Counted from the stretch's first letter, positions 22,835 through 35,560 are shown. The stretch is DNA of 64,000 nt from Sipunculus nudus (GCA_026874595.1 CM049316.1:5902339-5966338), one strand, 5' to 3'. Notes: generated by a model not told the origin, from the letters alone. Numbers and translations: made by a program.

Positions 22835-23175
22835 CAGGGCACAGAGGTTTATTGTGGTTTTAATGTTTAAAATTAATACAAAGATATTTTACCAGGAAGC
22901 CCATTAGCAAGTAAGCTGATATTTAATAGGGTCCTGGGTACAGTAACATTTCAGTAGTATACACATATGATATAAATATACAATACACATATACTATGAA
23001 AATATACAATTCAAAAGGCAAATATACAATATAAAAAGGAATATAAAAGGCAAATACTCATACAAAGTGGTGCAGGTCTCCTAGCTCAAGGTCGTAAAAA
23101 TTACGTTCAATAATTGGAAGCAACTTTGAAATAATTTCTCTATATTACCATTCGGAACAACAAGGTACAAGTGAT
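22835..23175 (-). mobile_element. LINE 3' end fragment (relative of 58952-59591)
   Basis: The stretch with ACCAGGAAGCCCATTAGC and AATAGGGTCCTGGG matches the 3' UTR of the LINE at 58952-59591 (ACCAGGATAGCC...AATAGGGTCCTGG), in the same orientation. No coding part is recognisable; the following ATACA-rich sequence is also shared in style. Probably a 5'-truncated insertion. Confidence 0.55.
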
Positions 23176-25139
23176 TATATGAAATGTCTTAATAAATTAA
23201 AATACAAAAAAAAAAAAAATACTCAATGCCTTCTTAACACTTCACTACATGCATACCTGTGTCGTGGTCAAAGTACCCGTGGACCTGTGTGTAACAAGGC
23301 CGTGAAAGGGGAGGAGGTTATATATAGAACAAAGCAGAAGACTACCATTATACTATAATCAAATCTCAAAATCAATTCATGGAAATACCGAGAGAGCGGG
23401 CAAATTGGTTCTCACCACGGGGATTGGTGGACAACACGTTTAACATTTTAAACCTCTCCCGTTTAGTCCTGTCGAGAGACTTAAAGCTTCGGTGTAGCGA
23501 GGAGCTGCAGACTACCCCTATTATTCTACATAACCGGGGGGGGGGGGGGGGAGTGGAAGTTGCGGCTTGGATGAAATTGTTATTGAAATACTTATTGTGT
23601 ACATAAACAACCCGAACAACAAAAACACTAACAACTTAAAATCTGAAATTGCTAAAGCAATCTTTAAAGAACTCTCGAAATCTTCCGTTTAAGTATTTTT
23701 GTAAAGGTTATCGTTTTTATTTTTAAATGCTAGCATAGCTAGGTGTGTACTCCTCCAGAATTCAGTTTCGGTTTTAGACCGGGCGGCGACATTCGATTAC
23801 CCTTGCGTCAACTAGGATGGGTGTACCGTATCCGCGGGTCCTGCGTGTACAATCAACAATCTTTCGTAGTCATAAGACCAAAGAACCCCGAAAGGCGCAC
23901 TCATCTTAGCGCGACACCTCACTCTTGTTCAGTCTTCTCTAGCAGAGTGGTCACCCTGGGTTGGGGCGCTCCTTGGCTGGGATTCAGACTGTGCGCTACA
24001 GGTTAAGTAAACATATTCCTCGTGCGTTCGTTGTGTGAACGGTTTCATCCAGATCCCAAACTTTGATTGGCTGGTTCACGTGTGACATCTCGGACTGAAT
24101 TTATCAACAACTCAGATCTATTAATGCATGTTGTTTTATTCTCTTCTGGAATTTTGGGACTGACATTGGTAGAAATACTGTGTTTTCACTAAGATCTAAA
24201 ACTTTTAGTCACAAGGGATCTCCAGTCTGTGACGTCACCGCTGAGTTAACAGTGCTCATAGATGTGCCAATAGTTTCTGAATAAATCACACAACCTCATG
24301 TTTTTTTGTGGGGAAAAATAGATAGAAAAAATGTTTATCCTCCAGGAATTAGGCTCATTTTATGTAAAATCTATGTTAATATTTTTTTTCATAGGCAATT
24401 ATGTTATATGATAATATAATGAGATTCGTTTGCTTTGACCTACACCACAGAAGCCGGTACGAACTCTATACTCTGACATCTACATGACACTATCAGACAC
24501 GGGACGGGTGAAAACACCCATTGAATAGCCCACACACTTTACTCTTCCGGCATGCGAGCCAGTTACCACGCTGAATCAGGATCTATATGCCAGCGATCCA
24601 GCACGGCCAGCATCCCTGGCCGAGAAGGAGGGGCCATCTCAAATGACCATTACACTATCACCTCATACAAAAATTATACTATTATGACCTTTCCATTTAG
24701 TGACTAAAATTACTTTGTTAGCTGAATGTTTTAGCATGAACCACCAACACACTTCATAATGTTAAAAATGCACAGCTCCTAACTGACTTAAATTTCGAGT
24801 ATGCGAAACTGTTACGTCAGTTTTTGTAACTTGCATTTAACTCGGAAAGTATTAGAATATGCCGTATTTGGCATTGGACTGCTACGTCTAAACTAAGGCG
24901 CCTTTCTCTTAAATCAAAGATTTTGCGGGTCAAGCGGTTAATTAGGCGATGTTTTTTAACCAGGAATAACCAGGAGTTTTGTATCATAGAGGACGCTGAT
25001 GCTAATTTAAACTAGGCCTACAGGCCTAATGCGAACCTGTGCAAAGTTTGGGAGTATGAATGGAGGTTTATCTTTAAAATTTAATATTGATCCTCTTATG
25101 TCCTGCATTTCTACCTTAGTCATTATGATTTCAGCAAAA
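23176..25139. other. No recognised gene; CpG-rich ORF at 23743-24006
   Basis: An 87-codon frame (MCTPPEFSFGFRPGGDIRLP...) lies in a patch richer in G, C and CpG than its surroundings and is followed by ACAGGTTAAGT, a good splice-donor consensus. No family recognised; it may be a 5' exon, a repeat or chance. A G-run sits near 23537-23551. From 24400 on I see nothing assignable until GGCCTACAGGCCTAATGCG at about 25015, which recurs at 54313 and 60593. Confidence 0.35.
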
Positions 25140-26286
25140 TGGACGTTTCGGACCTGCAAGTTTCGGACTATGACATTTTAAAACTGGGATGTATCAGTCA
25201 GGATATTTCGGATATGTTCTTTTTGCCAGGGAGGATTATTGGAACAGATGAAAGGACAATTTGGCAGCATTGTTTCGGAGAAAACATTTTTAAATGTTTT
25301 TTAGCATCTTCCTTATAAAAGCTAAGAAAATGCAGTTAGCCTAGAAATAAGCAAAATCTAATAGAATTTTTTAGATGACAAAATTTTTGCAAAAAATTTG
25401 ATGATGCTAGCTCCTGCCCTTTTTGAAATAGCTATGACGCACAACAGACGACGGAAGACGGACAACACCCCACCATTGCATAAGCTCACAGATTGGCCAA
25501 AATGCAAACCAAGTTTTTTCAAACAGTTGAAAGATATAGTTCCAATAATTCTAATCTTGGCATTCTGCGTCTAGACGATGTGTCTAGACATCTAGACGAT
25601 GTGTCTAGACGTCTAGACATATTTTTTAGACACAGAACAGGGCCAGGTCAGTTGCAATGGTGATGTCTGGACCCTACCTGGTTGACCTGAGTGACCTTTT
25701 GACTTGGCTGCTGAAACTAGGCATGTTGTCAAATCCGTTTTCAAACACAGAAAGCCTTTTTCAATGTTTCACTGCTTTTTCAAAGCTGCATTTACCAACT
25801 CTGTCCTTATAAAACTGGCAGAATAATACCATAGAACAATTCTTGTAAAGTTTAAACCAATCAGCTTAACAGTTTCATCATAAAACAGTGTATAAGCTAG
25901 AAGAGTCATAACTTTCATTTTTGCTTGTAAAAAACAGATCAATGTAGGTGGCGCCACCTACACATCAATCACAGATATGACTCATGTGACAAACATTGGC
26001 TTAAAATTTGTTGATGACTGCTCCAACTGTTTCTGAGATTTTAAATTTAGTATGCTTTTTTACACAGATGACTAAGTTAAACCTCCTATAACTCAGACAA
26101 AAATCCCCGAATTGGAGCCATTCAAACAAATATGCAAGAGATTGTTCTAGGGATCATTTCTGTGAAATATTAAACAATTTTGCTGGAAAGTTTCGGAGAA
26201 GAAGATTTTTATATTTTTTTTTTAATTTTTTCTTATAAAATGTAAGAAAATCCCTGAATCAAAACCATTTGAACAAATTTGAATTA
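25140..26286 (+). repeat. Family-2 repeat, left part (interrupted at 26287)
   Basis: Contains the family-2 phrases TTTCGGAGAAGAAGATTTTT, TTGAACAAATTTG and the ending GCATAAGCTCACAG (25478-25491) after a GACGACGG-rich tract. A second family-2 unit then runs to the break at 26286, which is continued at 31827. GTGGCGCCACC occurs near 25950. No coding potential. Confidence 0.65.
25570..25618. repeat. Five TCTAGAC units
   Basis: TCTAGAC starts at 25570, 25583, 25591, 25604 and 25612, four of them within the palindrome GTCTAGAC, alternately spaced 13 and 8 bp. The cluster can fold into several small hairpins. Confidence 0.9.
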
Positions 26287-27769
26287 CCGTATTTGACGTA
26301 ATAAGCGCCCTTTTCCTTAATAAGCGCCCCCCTTCCCGGATTTGGGAGATCACTGTACGAAAACTAAGGGACGAGCCATCCTAAGCTCACTTTTCTCCTA
26401 GCCAATATTACATGCTTTCATTTCTCCCCGCCAAGCTTAAAAGTTACCGCCAGTTTTTATCTCCTTTAGGCTGTATCATCTAATATAATAATAATTTTAG
26501 TTACACACAACAGAATCAGTGGTCAAGTGTGTCATAGATAACACTGTTTGGCTGTGTCAGTGAAAGTCGACCCTGCAGGTGGCCATGCTGATCGGGTGAC
26601 CTGATATCAGGTACGTATGTTGATATATATATATACTTACCGTATTTGCTTGTGTACAGGACGATAAATTTTATCCTAAAAATATTTGGCAAAGAAGGGC
26701 GGCGGTCTTATATACGGGTACAAGTTTTCAGCCAACTTCAGGGCCGCCAAGGATAATTTACAGTAATCAGCATTATTACGTCGGTCGAACTGGACGCCGT
26801 GAATATCGGTGATCCTGTCCGTATGGTGGTAATATACACTCAATAAAGAACATTACAATGCTTTTTGTTTGTTTTAATTTATCGTTTATACATCAGAATT
26901 ACACATAGTGAAATAATTGGTAAGAAAAGGTTTTCCCTCGCCGCTTGACACAAGGATTTTAACTGAATCAATATATGAAAGCCCTTCTGACAAAAGAGCC
27001 AGTGACGGAATCGCTGGAACTGACAGACCGAAACGGAATTCCAAATCCTGAAAATATATATGTTTTATGTATTCCAAAAATATCTTGGCAATTCACTTGA
27101 AACATGTAGGCTATGCAGTGATATAATTGTCGATGCCGCTGACAGCGTGCGGGGCTTACCCGTGTACTCAAGATCTCAGAGCCCTGATTTTATTTGTGTG
27201 TATACAGCGCTCGCGCAAGGGATACTGGGAACTTGCCGAAAACTGGTGAAATGCCATCCAGTAGTACTTTATATGCATATTAATACAAGGATGATTTTTT
27301 TTTTCATATGGTGCCGTATTTACCGCGTAAAATGTTCATGGGTCCAGTGAATGCAGACGCTGTCAGCTGTTTTGCACATTGACATACACGGAGACTCGGG
27401 CATGGCACTTCAATAACAAGACAACCAGTAGCGCGTCATAATTATAAATGTGAAGCGGCCTTTCCTCAGGTGACGCGAAATTCAATGTTTGTCAAGCTTG
27501 TATTATTTGACTACGTCAAGAAATGAATTTATTATAACGGATCAACAATGTTCAAGAATGGGACCGTGTTTATGCGGGATATGACGAATTTCCTCACAAT
27601 TTTAAAACAAAACCCGGGTTTTGGTGCGTATACGCACTAATGTTAATATAATACGCTGGAGTCTGAGGGCCTGTATTTCAGCTTTTTTTTAGCCCAGCTG
27701 ACTGAAAGTCATCTGAGCTATAGCGATCACTCTTTGTCCGTCGTCCGTCTGCTTGTCCGTCTGTCCGTC

Positions 27770-29640
27770 CGTTAACCAGGCACAAATCGTAACCGCTGGA
27801 CCTAGAACCTTGTAACTTGGGATTCTGAGAGGTCCATGAAAAATCTCCTTGGAAACTAGAAATTAGGTCTCTGTTACCAAAATCCTTCGAGCTATGGGGC
27901 CCCAAAGTACCCACCAGAAAAGTAAAAAATTTCATACAAAAACTTCAATATCTCAATAACTACTTGACTGATGGTCATGATTTTTGGCATACATATTGAT
28001 CATGAGATGTTCCATAAGTTCCTGCAGATTGGTGGCGCCACCTCTATTTTTCGATTTTTACGATTTTTTTTCTCTATTTTTTTACCTTTAAAAATGTGAA
28101 CATCTGTTAACAAGGCACAAATCGTAAAGACTAGACCTAGAATCTTAATTCTTGACACACTGAGAGGTCCATAAAAAATCTCTTTGGAAACCAGAAATTA
28201 GGTCTCTGTTACCCATATCCTATGAGCTATTGGGCCCCAGAGTACCCCCCAGGATAGTAAAAAAATTCATGCAAAAACTTCAAAATCTCAATAACTACAT
28301 CACTGATGGTCATGATTTTTGGCATACATATTGATCATGAGATGTTCCATAAGTTCCTGCAGATTGGTGGCGCCACCTGTATTTTTTTTATTTTTTACCA
28401 TTTTTTTCCTCTATTTTTGAGACGTTTAAGGATGCTGTCATCTGTTAACGTGGCACAAATCATAACCGCTGGACCTAGAATCTTCATTCTCGACACACTG
28501 AGAGACCTATGAAAAAATTCCATGGAAACCAGAAATTAGGTTTCTGTTACCCATATCCTTTGAGCTATGGGGGGCTCCCAATAACCCCTCAGAATAATGG
28601 AAAATTTGATAAAAACAAACTGCAACATCTCAATAACTACAACACTGATGGTCATGATTTTTGGCATACATATTGATCAAGAGGTGTTTCATCAGTTCCT
28701 GCAGACTGGTGGCGCCACCTGTATTTTTTCAAATTTTTACAATTTTTTTTCTCTATTTTTGAGACCTTTAAGGATGTAGTTATCTGTCAACAGGGTACAA
28801 ATCGTAAAGATTTGACCTAGAATCTTCATTCTTGACACACAGGGAGACCCATGATGTCTCCATGGAAACCTGAAATTAGGTCTCTGTTACCAATATCCTT
28901 TGAGCTATGGCACTCATAAGTAAAGCTCAGAATAATGGAAAATTTGATACAATAGCTGAAGAATCTGAACAACTAATGCAGAGATCACCATAACTGTTTT
29001 CATGGATATTGATCATGGAGTGTTTAATCAGTTTCTGCAGACTGGTGGCACCACATGTATTTGTTCGTTTTTTTTTTTACGAATTTTTTCTCTATGTTTT
29101 AGACCTTTAACGATATGAACATCTGTTAACAGGGCACAAATCATTAAAACCGGACCTAGAATCTTCATTCTTGACACACAGGGAGACCCATGAAAAGTCT
29201 CCATGGAAACCTGAAATAAGGTCTCTGTTACCCATATTCTTTAAGCTGTATGGCTCCAGATTACGCCCCAGAATAATGGAAAATTTGATACAAAAACTGC
29301 AGTATCTCAATAACTACAACACTGATGGTCATGATTTTCGGCATACATATTGATCATGACCTATTCCATCAATTTCTGCAGACTGGGTACGCCAACTTTT
29401 TGATACCTTTAAAGATGTGGTTATCAGTCAACAGGGTACAAATCGCAACAACTGGACCTAGAATCTTCATTCTTGTCATGCAAGGAGGCCCATGAAAAGT
29501 GCCTTCAAGCTATAGGACTCCGAAGTATCCCTCAGAATAATAGACAATACGATATAAAAGCTGAAGTATCTGAACAACTAATGCGGAGATCACCATGATT
29601 CTTTGCATGGATATTGACCATTAAGTGTTTTTATTAGTTT
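27770..29640. repeat. ~340 bp tandem array, 5-6 copies
   Basis: GGACCTAGAATCTTCATTCT-like phrases near 27795, 28133, 28468, 28815, 29150 and 29452 set a 300-347 bp period. Each unit includes CCATGGAAACC-AGAAATTAGGTC, ATCTCAATAACTACA-TGATGGTCATGATTTTTGG, CTGCAGA-TGG and GGTGGCGCCACCTGTATTT. Short frames starting MVMIFGIHID are the repeat read in one frame, not genes. Confidence 0.9.
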
Positions 29641-29699
29641 CTGCAGACTGGTGGAGCCACCTGTATTTTTGTATCCGCCAAAACGAAGTTTCCAGAGAG

Positions 29700-31050
29700 T
29701 TCCTCTGGGACTTGATTTTATGACAGGTCGCGCCACCTACATTCACGTTCACGCTGATGACATCCAAGCTCATATCTCGGGAACCGTTTGACCGATCAGG
29801 AAATAAAATTTATACAAATGTAGCCCTTGGATAGCTCTATACCATACACAAAAAATGGTGGCGCCACCTGTAACCATGTTTGCACAGTGTCCATCTGTTC
29901 ATCTGCCTTGGGTTAAAATCACTCATATCTCTGCAGTGAATTGACTAATTCACCTGAAATTCGGGATGCGTATACATCCTGGATAGCTTTCTTGATTTTA
30001 TGACAGGTGGCGCCACCTACATTCACGTTCACGCTGATGACATCCAAGCTCATACCTCGGGAACCGTTTGACCAATCAGGAAATAAAATTTATACAAATG
30101 TAGCCCTTGGATAGCTCTATAACATACACAAAAAATGGTGGCGCCATCTGTAACCATGTTTGCACAGTGTCCATCTGTTCATCTGCCTTTGGTTAAAATC
30201 ACTCATATCTCTGCAGTGAATTGACTAATTCACCTGAAATTCGGTATGCGTATACATCCTGGATAGCTTTCTTGATTTTATGACAGGTGGCGCCACCTAC
30301 TTTCTCGTTCACGCTGATGACATCCAAGCTCATATCTCGGGAACCGTTTGACCGATTGGGCCAAAATTTTGCATGTGTATAGATCTAACATAGCTCTTTA
30401 TCTTACGCAAAACTGGTGGCGCCACCTGCAACCATTTTTGCACAGCGTCTGTCTGTTTGTCTGCCGTGCAATAAAGTCACTCACATCTCGGCAGTGGTTT
30501 GACATATCTGCCTAAAATTTTGCAGTTTTATACATCCTGGATAGCTTTCTTGATTTTATGACAGGTGGCGCCACCTACATTCTAGTTTATGCTGCAGACA
30601 TCCAAGCTCATATCTCGGGAACCGTTTGAACGATTGGGCCAAAATTTTGCATGTGTATAGATCTCACATAGGTCTTTATCATACACAAAACTGGAGGGGC
30701 CACCTGCAACCATTTTTGCACATTTTGCGCAGCGTCTGTCTGTTTGTCTGCCGTGGCCTAAAATCACTCATTTCTCTGTAGTGGTTTGACATAACTGCCT
30801 AAAATTTTGCAGGTTTATACATCCTGGACAGCTTTCTTGATTTTTTGACAGGTGGCGACACCTACATTCTAGTTAACGCTGCACACATCCAAGCTTATAT
30901 CTCAGGAACCATTTGACCGATTGGGCCAAAATTGTGCATGTGTTTAGATCTCACATAGGTCTTTATCATACACAAAACTGGAGGGGCCACCTGCAACCAT
31001 TTTTGCACAGCGTAGTCACTTGTCGGCTACCCGTATTCTAGTTTTTAAAG
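29700..31050. repeat. ~280 bp tandem array, 5 copies, two palindromes per unit
   Basis: CTTGATTTTATGACAGGTGG recurs near 29712, 29992, 30271, 30550 and 30837. Units contain ATCCAAGCTCATATCTCGGG, ACCGTTTGACC, a TTTGCACAGYGTC block, and GGTGGCGCCACC both after GACA and after AAAATGG or AAACT. The last two units are more decayed. The right half of 45845-46800 is a related sequence in the other orientation. Confidence 0.9.
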
Positions 31051-31826
31051 TTTACACATTTTTTCTCTATTTTTCAGATATATAAATACAGACTAAATCT
31101 TGGCCTGTTAGTTAATCTGTTTGATGCTTCAGTTGAATGGGTATACACTACCATTCTGATGATAAAATTTCCTTTTGTGAATCTCTTCCCAGTCAGCTGA
31201 GCGTCATGACCCATGGGTCACTTGTTTAACTTTTGCATGTATCATGTACAATGAAGGACAAAAAGGACAGTTATTGGCGATGCCATTCCATATCATAAAT
31301 CGGCTCAGGCCCTCAGCTGTCAAATGTATTTGCGCAAGGTGACTGACATAATCGGGGTACCGATGTCCCGTATATTTTTTCATCTTTCAAATAAATACTG
31401 TTTTACACATCTTTATATGAACATTTTACATAGTCTACTACCTTATTAAGCGGTTACTTTTATTAAAGAGTTCATTTATTACCATCCTTATTTTTTCTCT
31501 TCACCTGCAAAGGAAATCTTGAACTGCAGTCATTCATACAATTCTCTCATACAACACAAAATAAAATCGTCTGCAAATCGGTATCATTTGGATTAGTTAT
31601 TATTTTTCAAAACCTCACACAACAATCGCTAAAAGATGGTTGTTTTTTTCCTGAATTGTCCTGAATGTGCTGTGAAGTCAAAGACGTGTGTTAAATTAGA
31701 GGGTCGTAACCCACTTTGGAAGTTGGCAGATGTGGCTGGGTGGTGGCTGGGGGGTTGGGGGCGCTTATTAGGGTATAAAACATATTTGGAAATATTTAAT
31801 TTTAGAGCTTATTACGTCGAATACGG

Positions 31827-32617
31827 TATCAACATCTGAGGATCATTCATGTGTGAGGTTATGGAATTTGACCCAGTGGTTTTTGAGAAGAAGATTTTTG
31901 TAACCACTGAGCAGGAATGGGCTGCTATAACATTTGATTATATTCAGCTTCCCATAACTCGGCCAAAAGTCATTGAACAGACCATTTGAAAAAATCTAAG
32001 AAAGCACTAACCGAGAAGCATTTCTGTGCAATATTAATCAATTTGGCTATACGCTTTCAGAGAAGAAGTTTTTTGTAGCCCTTTGTATGCTTTGGGCACC
32101 GTTGACCCCCGTACAAAAAGACCAATGCAGGTGGCGCCACCAATACCTCAATTTCCGATATGATTCAAGTGACGTACATTAACATAAAATTGGATGATTA
32201 TTGCTCCAGCCGTTTCTGAGATTGTAATTTTAGCATGCAAATGACTAAGTTCAACTTCCTGTAACTTGGACAAAAATCACCGAACTGGAACCATTCGAAC
32301 AAACTAGAGAGAGATTGTTCCAGGAAATATTTTTGTGAAATATTGGACAATTTGGCTGGACAGTTTCAGAGAAGAAGATTTTTAAATGTTTTAAGCTTTT
32401 TCTCTATAAAATCTAAATAAATGCAGACACCCATTAATAAGCTCCTGGGCACAAAGTTTCACATGTGAATAATTCTTACATGTAATTTGGAGCTGCTTGC
32501 TCCGACGGTTTCTGACTTACAGCCATGGACGGCGGACAACCAACCTTGGACGGCGAACGGCTGACGGCGGACGGACGACGCCGCGCCATCGCATAAGCTC
32601 ACAGATTCGCTAAAAAC
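31827..32617 (+). repeat. Family-2 repeat, right part
   Basis: Continues the repeat broken at 26286: TCAACATCTGAGG, GACCCAGTGGTTTTTGAGAA, AGAAGAAGTTTTTTGTAG, GGTGGCGCCACCAAT, CCGTTTCTGAGATTG. It then has a GGACGGCGGAC-rich tract and the family ending GCATAAGCTCACAG (32591-32604) plus ATTCGCTAAAAA. No coding potential. Confidence 0.75.
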
Positions 32618-34435
32618 CCTTATGGTTAAAGAAGCTAGTCATCATAGAACAATGTAACCTTTATACCAAGGTATCCAAATTTCTTCACGACGCAAGTTTT
32701 TTTATAAGGACTATTATGCCGCATTACAACATTTGATTGTTCCTTCCAGCGTTTCACGATGACGTAAAATGGTGACGTCTTATTTTAAAAAATTAAATAT
32801 AAATAAAAGTATTAAAGATAACTAATTCAAACTTTTACGGCTGAAATGACATAATATCAAGCAATATGTTGAGTATGATATGAGGAGATGCGGGCCAAAC
32901 GTAAATGAGGGACATTTGCGCTGCACCTTGTTCTCAACTTTCCATCTTTTGCGTAAGATCGCATGGGAAATCGTATGTAAACGCAAAGGAACATTTTATA
33001 ACAGCTGAGCGCATATGTCGATTATCCTTAGGTCGATATTTAATTCTAATTTTATTCTAAGTTATTTTACTTTCACAAATCCCCAGATGGAGGATGAGAA
33101 CAGATTATCAGATAAACATGTTTTTGCTCTGACACTGGTATGAGACAAACCTCAGTGTTGAATTGTGGTTATTCTATCCATTTGCTCGTGTAGGGAGTTC
33201 ATGATCCATGATAATTTGCTGAACAATAGGCGTCCATTTGGCCCCATAGTCAGTCTCCGCACTACGCCCAAACTAAAACCATTATCCGCGTGCAGTTTTC
33301 CGAATGATGGCATCATCAGGTGCTTTACATTCAGCGCGAGACAATACTAATCCAGTAATAATTAGATGTGGTCGGACAATTGTCCTCAGAGGGCCCTTCT
33401 ATTTTGGTATAGCTGGACTAGTTTACATAAAGGTAAAAAAGTTCATATTTAAAAAAAAATGACAAACAAAAACAGGGTTTAATCAATATGCATGACGAAA
33501 ACAAAATTCCTACTGGTTCAAATCATATTAAAGATTTGTTTGAAATAATGTGTGCAATACTAAATCACCGATTGTGCTCTGGCGGTCATATTTGATTTTG
33601 AACAAGTGTGTAAATCACTAGGGATGGGTCCTCATTAACCGTGATAACCCGACTCAGTAGGAAATCGGATAATTGGGCTGGTAAGCCTACTCCAGTCATG
33701 ATACAAGTAATATCGAGGAATGTATCGCAGTGGTTTTGCATCAGGTTGCATTCATATTGTGGTAAACGGCCCATTATCTCAATATTATGCTGAGAATGGC
33801 GAACTAACACAACAGTTTACATGTGAGCTCACAGCCCAAACTGAAACACCGTCTCCATGGACACGGGTCATTTCCTGTATCGCCTGCAAACTGCCTGCAT
33901 CCTGTTACCAGTGCGAGTCATGCTTGTATTCATGCGGTCATAAATTCAACAAACATGCCCAGGGGTTTACCAATGTGCTGGGTTGAAACGGAACATTTCT
34001 CGCTCATGTTTGGTATTATTAGAAAGTACACAAAAAATGCTTACGATTGGTCTGGTTTATGCTGATGGACAGTGTACCTGTTGGCCATGAAGCGTCAAAA
34101 ACGACGAAAATATTTGCATTTTCATAAGGCCTTATAATGCGTTCCTCAGACTTAGATGTAAAGACACTCTGGCACTAGTAATCTGGTCGTAATGCCAGAG
34201 GGTCGATATGACGCTAGTTCCTCATGGGCACTTATCATCCCTGTGAATTTGAAAAGGGTATTCTGTTTGTGCAAATGTTTGTGACAGAAAATCTGCGGTT
34301 GTGGTCTGGATGGAGGGATGGAACCCTCACAGGTACCAATTAATCCTGTGAACATGAGAACGATCGAGCATGTTCTTGTTAATATATCGGGGCGAAAGAA
34401 AACCACCGAATGCTCACAAAAATCTCCATAAATAT
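32618..34435. other. No recognisable gene or repeat
   Basis: Short frames only, the longest 88 codons at 33720-33986. I find nothing that marks them as real. Confidence 0.4.
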
Positions 34436-34972
34436 AGCCTTAGTCACAACCGGGATACGGTCGCCGTACGGCGAGTGTTTTGGGCTAATCCGTGCGGTCG
34501 CAGGTACACCGTACGTCTCTCGGGTAGCCGAGTAGGCGTTAAAAATCGCACGGGCATCCTACGACATCCATACGTCTACTTTACGGTGCCCGTGCGGAGC
34601 CCGTAGGTGGCTGCCTGACGCACGGCCGCCGCATCAACTTAAGCGCTTGCGCTAATGTCAGTTACGGTCGTTGCGGAGCCCCTGTGGTCTTTGAAAAACG
34701 CACGGTTGCCCTGCGTCTACCGCACGGAATAGCCCAAAACACTCGCCGTACGGCGACCGTATCCCGGTTGTGACCGAGGCTTGAGGAAGAAACCGTGCCG
34801 TTCTCGCACGTCGGATGCATAAGTATTCCTGCGGTTTCAAAAACCTAACGGTGATCTACGGTGTGCGGTGACCGCAGTGGGTTGTGACCGAGGCTTAAGT
34901 ATTCCTGCGGTCCCAAAAACCGTGCGGTACTCTTCGGTGTGCGGTGTCCGCAGTGGGTTGTGACCGAGGCTT
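34436..34972. mobile_element. GC-rich MITE with ~50 bp TIRs and reiterated right end
   Basis: Left end 34436-34487 (AGCCTTAGTCACAACC, then a GTCGCCGTACGGCG block) is repeated in reverse at 34730-34782; the inner 46 bp match exactly. Composition is much richer in GC and CpG than the neighbourhood. Two further 77 bp units (34819-34895 and 34896-34972) each end GGTTGTGACCGAGGCTT, so the right terminus exists three times. AAATA lies just outside both extremes (34430 and 34974), a possible target duplication. Non-coding. Confidence 0.85.
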
Positions 34973-35284
34973 CAAATACCAGAGCCACATATCCAAAAAT
35001 GTTATAATTACTTAGTATAATAGGGCCTCTTTTACTCGTACAATTCTTTTTTTTTACTGGGGATATGTTTGTAGTTTGGCAAACAGTAAGTGTAGGTTAT
35101 TGAAAACTTGCAGTGACCCAAGATCCATGTTAAATGTATGTTAATCATTGAATAATAGCAGTATTTTTAATAAACTGTAACAAACTAAAAAAATTATGCA
35201 TTCATTGTAGCCCGGTTGTTGTAGCTAGACGCATCAATAAGTCTATTGATTTTGTTCTGGTTTTTGTGCGTGTACATAACTGGC
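34973..35284. other. AT-rich, nothing recognised
   Basis: No ORF, array or inverted repeat of note. Confidence 0.5.
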
Positions 35285-35560
35285 AAATTTGCATCTAAGG
35301 AATGCAAGCCTCCGCCATATGAGGGGTTCAAAATGCCCCAAAGTCGTGTTTCATTCACTGATTCGGCCCATATTCCAAGGATATTTTTTGCATAAGTAAT
35401 TGTTTATTTGTGAATATTCCTTGATGGCGTTTTTGAATCTGGATCATGCATGTGCCGGATTTACACCGAAATCTTATCAAATCTTCATTCGTACATTCCC
35501 GAATTGCTTTCTTGAGATTCCGTTCATGACTGCGTGAGTTATGTTGTGAACAAACACACA
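35285..35560 (-). repeat. Dispersed repeat, copy 2 (inverted copy at 17480-17762)
   Basis: On the minus strand it follows the same order of conserved phrases as copy 1: CACAACATAACTCACG, then GGCACATGC, CAAGGAATATTCACAAAT and GGAGGCTTGCATTCCTTA. It is bordered by an ACAACAAACAC short tandem tract at 35553-35600. Confidence 0.6.

Larger units (their letters stand above)
27692..31224 (-). mobile_element. Family-1 element, copy A, nested
   Basis: Ends: TCAGCTGAGC at 31193-31202 with GTCATGACCCATGGGTC outward, and GCCCAGCTGACTG at 27692, both as in other family-1 copies in reverse. A GTCCGTCTGTCCGTCCG tract at about 27735-27775 is the subterminal GGACG tract read on the other strand. The interior is two tandem arrays (27770-29640 and 29700-31050). 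No protein recognised. Confidence 0.7.
26287..31826. mobile_element. 5.5 kb TIR element with TA target duplication, inserted in family 2
   Basis: The left end CCGTATTTGACGTAATAAGC is matched in reverse at the right end (one mismatch, CCGTATTC...). Subterminal AATAAGCGCCCCC blocks mirror each other too. TA flanks both ends (26285-26286 and 31827-31828). The flanking sequence joins into GAATTATCAACATC, the uninterrupted form seen at 58581-58592. No transposase frame is visible, so the copy is non-autonomous. TA duplication fits Tc1/mariner-like and some other superfamilies. Two more CCGTATTT-like motifs (26641, 27313) lie inside. Confidence 0.8.

Noticed and set aside
26641-27330. Second TIR element using the CCGTATTT motifs at 26641 and 27313
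   Set aside because: The two motifs point the same way, so they do not form inverted ends.
28306-28779. Repeated MVMIFGIHID peptides
   Set aside because: Same frame read through successive ~340 bp repeat units; indels break it in other units.
27770-31050. CRISPR-like array
   Set aside because: Repeats are 280-340 bp without short direct repeats and unique spacers, and the window is eukaryotic.
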